Shown here in pieces: positions 7,223 to 15,028 of a stretch of DNA of 64,000 nucleotides. The position numbers were made by a program, and so were the translations under genes. This DNA is from Cronobacter muytjensii ATCC 51329 (lineage in GTDB: Bacteria > Pseudomonadota > Gammaproteobacteria > Enterobacterales > Enterobacteriaceae). The stretch covers positions 1,860,001 to 1,924,000 of the forward strand of contig NZ_CP012268.1 in NCBI RefSeq assembly GCF_001277195.1, in the 5' to 3' direction. Each line of letters opens with the position of its first letter. Within the stretch, counting starts at the first letter, position 1. Below the pieces are notes generated by a model that did no database searches, was not told where the DNA came from, and worked only from the letters and a program-made list of their open reading frames with translations.

Positions 7223-8674
7223 GTGAAAACATTGAATCGTCGTGATTTTCCCGGCGCGCTCTACCCGGAGCGCATCATTCAGTTCGGTGAAGGGAACTTC
7301 CTGCGGGCGTTTGTCGACTGGCAGGTGGATCTGCTCAATGAACACACCGATCTGAATGCCGGGGTGGTGATCGTGCGTCCCATCGCCAGCGATTTCCCAC
7401 CTTCGCTCAATACGCAGGACGGGCTTTATACCACTATCATTCGCGGTCTGAATGAGAAGGGCGAGGCGGTGAGCGAAGCGCGACTTATTCGCTCCGTGAA
7501 TCGTGAGATTGCCGTTTACACGCAGTACGATCAATTTCTGGAGCTTGCCCATAATCCGGATATCCGTTTTGTGTTCTCCAATACCACCGAAGCGGGGATC
7601 AGCTATCACGCGGGCGATAAGTTTGACGACGCGCCCGCGGTCAGTTACGCGGCGAAGCTGACCCGGCTGCTGTTCGAGCGTTTCAGCTATTGTCACGGCG
7701 CGCAGGATAAAGGCTGGGTGATCATTCCCTGCGAGCTGATTGATTATAACGGCGAGGCGCTTTATGAACTGGTGCTGCGTTATGCCCGCGAATGGGCGCT
7801 GCCGGAAGCCTTTAGCGCATGGCTCGACAGCGCCTGTACGTTCTGCTCGACGCTGGTAGACCGCATCGTCACAGGTTATCCGCGCGATGAAGTCGCGGCC
7901 CTTGAGGCGAGCCTCGGCTACCACGACGCGTTTCTCGATACCGCCGAGCACTTCTACCTGTTTGTTATCCAGGGGCCGCAGTGGCTCGCGCAGGAATTAC
8001 GGCTCGATAAACTGCCGCTCAACGTGCGGATTGTGGATGACATCAAGCCGTATAAAGCGCGTAAAGTCGCGATCCTGAACGGCGCGCATACCGCGCTGGT
8101 GCCGGTGGCTTTCCAGGCGGGGCTGAATACGGTCGGCGAGGCGATGGATGATACGCAGATGTGCGCTTTTGTGGAGAAGGCTATCCACGATGAGATTATC
8201 CCGGTGCTGGATCTGCCTCGTGACGAGCTTAAATCCTTTGCTGACGCGGTGGTGAGCCGTTTTCGCAACCCGTATCTCAAGCATCAACTGCTGTCGATTG
8301 CGCTCAACGGCATGACAAAATTCCGCACCCGTATTCTGCCGCAACTGCTGGCAGGACAGGCGCAGCAGGGGACGCTACCGCCGCGCCTGACATTCGCGCT
8401 GGCGGCGCTGGTGGCGTTTTATCGCGGCGAGCGCAACGGCGAAAGCTATCCGTTGCAGGATGACGCCCACTGGCTGGAGCGCTATCAGCAGCTCTGGACA
8501 AAACTTAGTGATAACACTATTTCGCTGCGCGAGCTGGTGGACGTGGTACTGGCTGATTGCGAACACTGGGAGCAGGATCTTACCGCGGTCCCAGGGCTTG
8601 CGGAGCAGGTCACGCGCGATCTCGACGCTATCCTCACCAAAGGGATGCGCGAGGCCGTCGCGCCGCTGTGTTAA
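7223..8674 (+). CDS. uxaB: Tagaturonate reductase (altronate oxidoreductase)
   Basis: NADH-dependent reduction of D-tagaturonate to D-altronate in the galacturonate branch of hexuronate degradation. The 483-residue protein matches E. coli UxaB from MKTLNRRDFP onward: N-terminal dinucleotide-binding fold containing FGEGNFLRAFVDWQVD, and the mannitol-dehydrogenase-family active-site segment VDDIKPYKARKVAILNGAHT near residue 275 with its catalytic Lys. The start is the GTG at 7223 with AAGGAA upstream; a frame from 7190 adds 11 residues. The neighbourhood glsB-yneG-dgcF-uxaB is the E. coli one with three genes inserted. ExuR control is expected from the family, but I see no clear operator. Confidence 0.95.
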   Translation: MKTLNRRDFPGALYPERIIQFGEGNFLRAFVDWQVDLLNEHTDLNAGVVIVRPIASDFPPSLNTQDGLYTTIIRGLNEKGEAVSEARLIRSVNREIAVYTQYDQFLELAHNPDIRFVFSNTTEAGISYHAGDKFDDAPAVSYAAKLTRLLFERFSYCHGAQDKGWVIIPCELIDYNGEALYELVLRYAREWALPEAFSAWLDSACTFCSTLVDRIVTGYPRDEVAALEASLGYHDAFLDTAEHFYLFVIQGPQWLAQELRLDKLPLNVRIVDDIKPYKARKVAILNGAHTALVPVAFQAGLNTVGEAMDDTQMCAFVEKAIHDEIIPVLDLPRDELKSFADAVVSRFRNPYLKHQLLSIALNGMTKFRTRILPQLLAGQAQQGTLPPRLTFALAALVAFYRGERNGESYPLQDDAHWLERYQQLWTKLSDNTISLRELVDVVLADCEHWEQDLTAVPGLAEQVTRDLDAILTKGMREAVAPLC

Positions 8675-8693
8675 ATCACACGACACTCTGAGC

Positions 8694-8718
8694 AAACCCG
8701 GCGCTGCCCGGGTTTTTT
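8694..8718 (+). terminator. Rho-independent terminator after uxaB
   Basis: AAACCCG (8694-8700) pairs with CGGGTTT (8709-8715) around a short GC-rich loop and runs into a T-tract. Confidence 0.85.
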
Positions 8719-8967
8719 TATGGCACATCTGTTTTAGGCACAACTCTTTAGTTACAACATTCTTTGTATCTGAAATAAAACCCATCGCCTCAACCACCGC
8801 GTCGGTAAATTTCCAGCAGGAGAAAAAGGGCAAACTGTCATCTTTTTCTGGCAGGCTCTCATTTCCAGGCGTTTGCCCGGTGCGCTTTCAGAAACGCTCT
8901 ACACTCAATAGCGCATAACCCTGGTTATGACATTTACCTCTGAAACATGTGAAACGCAGGAGCGCGT

Positions 8968-10947
8968 ATGTCTTTTCCTCTCTCTGGTCTCTCTGTCCGG
9001 GTAGCGCTGGCGCTGGGCTTAGCCTGTAGCGCCGCCGCGCCCGCCGTCGCCTGGGATAACCTTTATGTCTTCGGCGACAGCCTGAGCGACACCGGCAACA
9101 ATGGCCGTTATACCTTCGACAGCGACCGCTATCCGCTGTATGACGAAATCCTCGCCCAAAAATATGGGGTCACGCTTTCGCCATCCGACAGCGGCGGCAA
9201 TAACTATGCGGCCGGTGGGGGCGTGGCAGTGCCTGCGCTGGGCGATGACAATACCCAGGATCAGGTGCAACGCTATCTCAGCCAGACCGGCGGGCGGGCA
9301 GATAAAAATGGGCTATATATTCACTGGGTCGGCGGTAACGATCTCGGCGCGGCGGTGCTGAACCCGTTACAGGCCACCTCGGTGGTCACGGGGAGCGCGA
9401 CGGCGGCCGCCTCGCAGGTGCGCACGCTGCTGAACGCGGGGGCGGGAACAGTGATTGTACCAACGGTCCCGGATGTCTCCGCCACGCCGACGATGATGGA
9501 ATCCGTTATTCAGCTCGGCACCGGCGGCAACACTGCGGCGCTACAGGCCGCGTTCGCCTCGCTCAACAGCGCCGCCACGCCGACGCTTGCGGCGCGTCAG
9601 GAGGCTATCCGTGCTGCGTTTTTCGCGGCGGCGGGCGAGGTCAGCGCGCTGCCTGCGCTGCAACAGGCGCTGGCCGACGGTCTCTATTCCGCATATCAGA
9701 CGCTTGCAGAGCAGGTGTCGGCATTAAGTACGCTTTATAACACCACCGAAGAGCAGGCGCTGGTCGCCAGCGGCGGCGGCAATATCGTGCGCGCCGACAT
9801 CAACAAAATTTTCAATGAAATCCTCGCTAACCCGACGCAGTTCGGTATCACCAATACCGCCGGAATGGCGTGTCCGCCGGGGCTTTCCGCCGCCGACTGC
9901 GCCTCGTCAAGCCCCGGTTTTGACGCAAGCCAGGCGTGGCTCTTCGCCGATCACCTGCATCCGAGCCCGCAGGTGCACAGCCTTATCGCCGATTACATCG
10001 AGTCAATCCTCGCCGCGCCGGCGCAGGTTGCGCTGCTCAACAAAGCGACCGCCGCGCAGGTGCAGAACAGCCGCGCCACGCTCGACAGCCGCTATCAGCA
10101 GCGCCGTAGTGAGGATCGCGAGCAGGGCAGCGCGGGCGTGTTCGGTGGTTACAGCGGCGAGTATGCGCGCTTTACCGCGAATGAAACCGCCGACGGCAGC
10201 GCCAACACCAACAATCTCACCCTGGGCGCGGATTACCGTATTACCGAAAACTGGCTGGTCGGCGCGTTGATTGCCGGTTCGCTGGATGACCAGCGGCCAA
10301 CCGATAATCTGAGCTTCGACGCGCGCGGCTATCAGGCGGCGCTCTTTACGGCGCTCGATGTCGGGCCTGGCTGGATCAACGCGGACGTCCACTGGCTTAA
10401 AGGCGAGTACCGCAACATCCAGCGTCGCGTAGAGCTCGGGCCGCTGACGCGCGTCGAGACAGGCGAAACCGACGCTAAGCTCTGGGGCGCGCGCCTGACG
10501 GCGGGCCTGGATATCCCCGTGACCGACGCGCTAAAAACCGGCCCCGTTGTGCAATACGCCTGGGATTACAGCCATGTGGATGGGTACAGCGAAGCGGGTG
10601 ACGACAGTACCGCGATGCGCTTTCGCGACCAGAATTTCCATTCGCAAATCGGCAGCGTCGGCTGGCGTCTTGATGCGGACATTGGCCCGGTGAAACCGTA
10701 CGCGCAGGTGGATTATCGTCATCAGTTCGGGGATTCGGTGTGGCGCGGTCAGGGTGGGCTGAAATCGACTGCGCTCACGTTCAGCCGCGACGGCGCGCAG
10801 GATGACAAAAACTGGATGGATATTACCGCAGGGGCCAGCGTTGCGCTTAGCCGTAACGTCTCGGCATTTGCGGCGCTGTCACAAACGGCGGGACTGAACA
10901 GCGGCGAGCAGACGCGCTATAACCTCGGTGTCAGCGCCTCGTTCTGA
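8968..10947 (+). CDS. apeE: GDSL-type autotransporter esterase
   Basis: Outer-membrane esterase/lipase of the EstA/ApeE class. A signal peptide ends near AVAW (residues 1-29). The passenger is a GDSL hydrolase: block I VFGDSLSDTGN (about 34-44) with the nucleophilic Ser, block III GGND (about 122), and block V DHLHP (about 327) supplying the Asp-His pair. From about residue 380 the sequence alternates like a 12-strand autotransporter barrel and ends in Phe (SASF). At 659 residues it matches Salmonella ApeE and Pseudomonas EstA. The passenger is probably held at the surface rather than released. It is preceded by 249 bases without a gene and followed by a terminator shared with treF. Confidence 0.88.
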   Translation: MSFPLSGLSVRVALALGLACSAAAPAVAWDNLYVFGDSLSDTGNNGRYTFDSDRYPLYDEILAQKYGVTLSPSDSGGNNYAAGGGVAVPALGDDNTQDQVQRYLSQTGGRADKNGLYIHWVGGNDLGAAVLNPLQATSVVTGSATAAASQVRTLLNAGAGTVIVPTVPDVSATPTMMESVIQLGTGGNTAALQAAFASLNSAATPTLAARQEAIRAAFFAAAGEVSALPALQQALADGLYSAYQTLAEQVSALSTLYNTTEEQALVASGGGNIVRADINKIFNEILANPTQFGITNTAGMACPPGLSAADCASSSPGFDASQAWLFADHLHPSPQVHSLIADYIESILAAPAQVALLNKATAAQVQNSRATLDSRYQQRRSEDREQGSAGVFGGYSGEYARFTANETADGSANTNNLTLGADYRITENWLVGALIAGSLDDQRPTDNLSFDARGYQAALFTALDVGPGWINADVHWLKGEYRNIQRRVELGPLTRVETGETDAKLWGARLTAGLDIPVTDALKTGPVVQYAWDYSHVDGYSEAGDDSTAMRFRDQNFHSQIGSVGWRLDADIGPVKPYAQVDYRHQFGDSVWRGQGGLKSTALTFSRDGAQDDKNWMDITAGASVALSRNVSAFAALSQTAGLNSGEQTRYNLGVSASF

Positions 10948-10967
10948 TGGTCAGACATCGCAGTAAA

Positions 10968-10991
10968 AAGGGCAGCCGCAGGGCTGCCCTT
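10968..10991. terminator. Bidirectional terminator between the esterase gene and treF
   Basis: AAGGGCAGCC and GGCTGCCCTT form a perfect 10-bp stem with a short loop, placed between two converging genes. Confidence 0.7.
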
Positions 10992-11035
10992 ATGTTTTAT
11001 GCGGGCTTTACGCTCGCGCCAACGCGTTCACTGCT

Positions 11036-12676
11036 TTACGGCTCGCCGTAGAGCGCAATCAGGCGACGCGTCACGCCGTTAGTCCAGCCGAAGCCGTCCT
11101 GCAGCGGATATTCACCGCCGCCGCCGGGGCGTGGCGAGTAGTCGGCGATGTGATATTTCTCAATGAGCTTATGGTTTTCATTGTAGAAACGTTTCACCGT
11201 ACGCAACCAGTTATTGGCGATAATGTCCGCCAGCGCGTCATCGCCATAGTTTTTCAGGCCCTGGATCGCCATCCACTGCAGCGGCGCCCAGCCGTTAGGT
11301 TTATCCCATTGCTGTTCGGTTTCCACTTCCGTGGTCAGGATACCGCCCGGCGACAGTAACCGTTCGCGGATGTTCGCTGAGATACGATCCGCCTGCGCGT
11401 AGCTGGACATCCCGACATACAGCGGCACCACGCAGGCGGCGGAGAACGACGCCAGACGGCCGCGCCGCCAGTCGTAATCGCGAAACGAGCCGAGTTCATC
11501 ATCCCAGAGATAACGATTCACCGCTTCGCGGCGATCGATAGCCTTTTTACGGAATACCGTCGCGGTCAGCGGATCGCCTTTCAGCTGGGCGACATTGGCG
11601 ATAGCCGTCTCCAGTTTGTAGAGAAACGCGTTAAGATCGACCGGCAGGAAATGGGTAGTGCGGATGCTTGCCAGACGGTCGGCGTCGCGCAGCCAGCGCG
11701 AGGAGTAGTCCCAGCCGGACGCCGCGCCCGCGCGCAGGTCGCGATACACTTCGCTCGCCGGGCGGCCCGAGAGTTTCGCGGTTTCCACGTCCTCGCGCCA
11801 GGATTCGTCACGCGGCGTGTCGCGATCGTCCCAGTAGCGGTTCAGCAGCGCGCCGTCAGGCATTCTCACCACGTGACGGAAGGCCTGGCCTGCGTCGAGG
11901 TTTTCCGCGCCGTCCATCCAGAACGCGTACTCCATCAGCAGGTGATCCAGATAGCGTCGCGCGCCTCGCACCCCGTCTTCCTCAAAAAGCTCTACCATCA
12001 GCGCGAACACCGGCGGCTGCGAGCGGCTCAGGTAATATGTCCGGTTGCCGTTCGGAATATGCCCGTAGTTTTCGATCATCCAGGCGAAGTTATCCGCCAT
12101 GCAGCGCAACATATCGTGACGGCCGCTTTCGGCAAGGCCGAGCATGGTGAAGTAGGAGTCCCAGTAATAGGTCTCGGTAAAACGCCCGCCCGGCACGATA
12201 TAGGCTTGCGGCAGGGGCAGCAGCGAGGAGTTCTCCAGATGCTCATGCGGCTGGCGCGTCAGGATCGGCCATAGATTGTCGATATGCTCCGTCAGCGTCC
12301 GGTTCGGGTCTGAGACATACGGGTTGGTGTTAATCACCGGAAAGTAAAAATGCTCTTCGACAAAACGGCGCAGGTCGAAACCTGGCAGGCGTTTGGCCTG
12401 ACGATAGTTCATCAGGATAGTCAGCGGCGACATTTTCGGCGCGCAGTCCGGGAACGTTTTACTGTCTGCGAAAATACGGGAGGCCTGAACATGCTCAAAC
12501 AGCTCTAAGTAGCGGTCGGCGGGCGTCAGCGCGTCCGGGGCAGGCATGCCCTCGATCGTCTCAGGCTGCGGCTCGACATCGCGGGTATCCGGGATAAGTT
12601 CGCCAGATTCAGGGTCCATACGCACCTTTTCAGCTAACTCCTCTGTAAAAGGTAAGCGTGTTGTCTGTTGAAACAT
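11036..12676 (-). CDS. treF: Cytoplasmic trehalase
   Basis: GH37 trehalase splitting trehalose into two glucoses. The 546-residue protein lacks a signal peptide and has an acidic N-terminal extension, as in E. coli TreF, with which it is nearly collinear. Both trehalase signatures are present: PGGRFTETYYWDSYF (about 160-175) and QWDKPNGWAPLQWMAI (about 455-470), plus the glycine-rich GGGGEY loop near 520. The catalytic Asp lies in RAGAASGWDYSSRW. GGAGG precedes the ATG by about 11 bases, slightly long. It stands alone between a converging esterase and the upstream exopolysaccharide operon. Confidence 0.96.
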   Translation of the reverse strand: MFQQTTRLPFTEELAEKVRMDPESGELIPDTRDVEPQPETIEGMPAPDALTPADRYLELFEHVQASRIFADSKTFPDCAPKMSPLTILMNYRQAKRLPGFDLRRFVEEHFYFPVINTNPYVSDPNRTLTEHIDNLWPILTRQPHEHLENSSLLPLPQAYIVPGGRFTETYYWDSYFTMLGLAESGRHDMLRCMADNFAWMIENYGHIPNGNRTYYLSRSQPPVFALMVELFEEDGVRGARRYLDHLLMEYAFWMDGAENLDAGQAFRHVVRMPDGALLNRYWDDRDTPRDESWREDVETAKLSGRPASEVYRDLRAGAASGWDYSSRWLRDADRLASIRTTHFLPVDLNAFLYKLETAIANVAQLKGDPLTATVFRKKAIDRREAVNRYLWDDELGSFRDYDWRRGRLASFSAACVVPLYVGMSSYAQADRISANIRERLLSPGGILTTEVETEQQWDKPNGWAPLQWMAIQGLKNYGDDALADIIANNWLRTVKRFYNENHKLIEKYHIADYSPRPGGGGEYPLQDGFGWTNGVTRRLIALYGEP

Positions 12677-12820
12677 GCTAATACGTACCTCCAGAGCGGC
12701 TTTCGTTTCAGATTCTGTAAGTTTAGCAAATCGCTATCGCTCTTTAACCGGGCGGCAAAGAGTTTAAGAAGAGACTGAACGCCACGGGGCGTCCAGTTAT
12801 CCATACAGTGCTTAATCGCC

Positions 12821-15028
12821 TCAGGGCGCGACGGCGGTCTCGTAAACGTTTTGACCTACCGTTTTGCCTTGCGAATCAAGGATTTCATACTCAATACGCA
12901 GCGCGCCTGGGGCGGAGGGAGTGAACGTCAACTGGGCCACCTGGCGACCACTGTCAGGCGGGATGGTCATCGGCTTGCTCTCTTGCTGCTCGGTGTTGCC
13001 GGGCATTTTCACGCGCCAGCGCAGTGTACACCCGTCACAGGCTGAAAAACTATCGTTTACTGTCCATAATTTAATCGTCCCTGGCGTGCCGGCCCGCCAG
13101 TTCAGCGTCACCGGTTCGATGGAAGGCAGCAGCGGTTGATAGGCGCGTTGCAGCGCATAGTAGCCCGCCTTCGGCTGGCGCAGATAATCCACCACGCCCC
13201 AGTTAATCGACGGCCAGGTTTCGACAAACATAAAGTGGAACAGGGCGGTCACCGGCTGATACCGCTGGCGTCGATAGCTCTCCGCCGCCAGGCTCACCAG
13301 ATCGGCCTGATATTTCTGCGTATTATGAATGAACTGCTCCATATTTTCGCCACGCGGGATTTTGGCAAAGCTGAATGTCTGGAACGGCTGGAAGTTATGG
13401 TATTTCCATACCGTCCAGTCCGGGTCATCCGCGCGGGTAGAGGCGGGCCAGCGTTTGTCGGCAGGGATGATGGTGTTGAGCGTCGAGAGTTTCGGCAGCG
13501 CCTGGGAGCCAAACTCTGTGATGATGCCGGTTTTCGCCGGTTGCAGCACGTCAGTCATCACGCCGAAATACCAGCCCTGCCAGTAATGCTCTTCCACGGC
13601 GGAATAACGGTGCACGATACGGCTGTTGTCCTTCGCCAGCGCATCCGCCACGCGCTCCGTCAGCACGCGGTTCAGGTTGTTGTGCCAGTCCGGGAAGCGT
13701 TTTTCCATCCACGGCGAGTTCCACGGCGGCTCGTTATGACCGCCCCAGGCGATAATGGCGGGGGAGTTGCCGATTTGTTCGGTCATCTCAAGGCTCTGGC
13801 GCGCGGCGTTGTCGGCGAACGCCTCGCTGTCGTTATAGCCCCACTGGAGCGGGACATCCTGCCAAATCATCAGGCCCATTTCATCGGCCATCCGGTAGAG
13901 CGGGCGGCCCGCGACATGCCCGTGTACGCGGATCGCATTAGCGTTCATATCCAGCACCAGTTGAATATCGCGGCGATATTTCTTCTCATCCATCTCGCTC
14001 AGCCACGGCGAGCCGATATAGTTACTGCCCTTGATGAAAATCCGCTTGCCGTTCAGCACCCAGCCTTTGTTATCCGGCTGTTCCACTATCTGCCGCAACC
14101 CGGTGCGGCTCGCAATCTGCTCCATCACGCCCTGGTCATCGCTGAAGGTTGCGCTGACGCGATAAAGATGCGGGAAGCCGTAGCCTTTCGGCCACCAGAG
14201 TCTGGCGCCTTCCATCGGCAGGGTGAATGTCAGGCGCTGCGGCGTGGCGCCTGTGGCTTCAAGGCGCACTTTCTGCTGTTGCGTAAAACGCTCGCCCGCA
14301 AAATTCGCCGGACGGGCGCGCAAGACTAAATCCACCTCGCGCGCCGTGGTAGCGCGGTAGACCAGCTCGACGCGCAGCTGCGGTTTATCGAGCCCGTGTT
14401 GCCAGTCGGGGCGCAGGATCAGGTTATCCACCGTTACGCCGCGGCTTAGATGCAGCCGCACCGGCGCCCAGATGCCGCCGGAGTTAGCATCCTGTCCGCG
14501 CGGCGACCAGGCGCCGCCGGGGCGGGTATCGTGCTGATTCAGTACGCCTTTCACCATCGTTTTATGTAAAGGCCAGATGGTTTTCGGATCTTCAAACGGG
14601 CTGTCGACGCGTACCGCGAGCTTGTTGTGACGTTGTAACTTATCGCTGATGTCATACGCGAAACGCTGGAAGTAACCTTCATGTTTACCGAGCGGTTGCC
14701 GGTTCAGCCAGGTCTCGGCGAAGTAATCCACGCCGTCAAATTGCAGCGTCGCCATCGTGTCCGCCGGCAGCGGCGGCAAGGTGAATTCGTGGCGATACCA
14801 GAGCACGCCCTGATGATCGAGTCCCGCCGTGTACCAGTTTGCCGGCACCCGCAGTTTGCGCCAGTCGCGCACCGGGCTTTGCTGCCCGATAAAGGCGGCG
14901 TCGTTGCCGTCATGGGCGCGCCAGTCGCCCGCGAGCGACCAGCTCACCGGCACGGGTACAGAAGGTGTCGGGCTGGCATACGCCGCGCCGCTCGTCAGCA
15001 AAAATACCGCACAGGCCAGACGTTTCAT
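12821..15028 (-). CDS. Periplasmic glycoside hydrolase family 2 protein
   Basis: A 735-residue secreted enzyme with a cleavable signal peptide (residues 1-18, cut near AYAS). The N-terminal jelly-roll (about 30-195), immunoglobulin-like domain (195-310) and TIM barrel (315-610) follow GH2 order, as in beta-mannosidases and exo-glucosaminidases. Both catalytic acids are visible: acid/base Glu433 in GHNEP and nucleophile Glu505 in ITEFGS. It is the last gene of the seven-gene operon; its start overlaps the kinase stop by one base (TAATG). In context it probably trims or turns over the polymer made by the GT2 synthase. The sugar specificity is not deducible. Confidence 0.87.
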   Translation of the reverse strand: MKRLACAVFLLTSGAAYASPTPSVPVPVSWSLAGDWRAHDGNDAAFIGQQSPVRDWRKLRVPANWYTAGLDHQGVLWYRHEFTLPPLPADTMATLQFDGVDYFAETWLNRQPLGKHEGYFQRFAYDISDKLQRHNKLAVRVDSPFEDPKTIWPLHKTMVKGVLNQHDTRPGGAWSPRGQDANSGGIWAPVRLHLSRGVTVDNLILRPDWQHGLDKPQLRVELVYRATTAREVDLVLRARPANFAGERFTQQQKVRLEATGATPQRLTFTLPMEGARLWWPKGYGFPHLYRVSATFSDDQGVMEQIASRTGLRQIVEQPDNKGWVLNGKRIFIKGSNYIGSPWLSEMDEKKYRRDIQLVLDMNANAIRVHGHVAGRPLYRMADEMGLMIWQDVPLQWGYNDSEAFADNAARQSLEMTEQIGNSPAIIAWGGHNEPPWNSPWMEKRFPDWHNNLNRVLTERVADALAKDNSRIVHRYSAVEEHYWQGWYFGVMTDVLQPAKTGIITEFGSQALPKLSTLNTIIPADKRWPASTRADDPDWTVWKYHNFQPFQTFSFAKIPRGENMEQFIHNTQKYQADLVSLAAESYRRQRYQPVTALFHFMFVETWPSINWGVVDYLRQPKAGYYALQRAYQPLLPSIEPVTLNWRAGTPGTIKLWTVNDSFSACDGCTLRWRVKMPGNTEQQESKPMTIPPDSGRQVAQLTFTPSAPGALRIEYEILDSQGKTVGQNVYETAVAP

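Noticed and set aside
8835..8853. Possible Pho box upstream of the esterase gene (apeE is PhoB-controlled in Salmonella)
   Set aside because: The two halves (CTGTCAT and CTGGCA) are 13 rather than 11 bases apart and the second is degenerate, so I do not call it.
13136..14329. Long open frame on the plus strand opposite the GH2 gene
   Set aside because: A shadow frame in GC-rich DNA: no homology pattern, Arg/His-rich composition, and opposite strand carries a clear GH2 enzyme.
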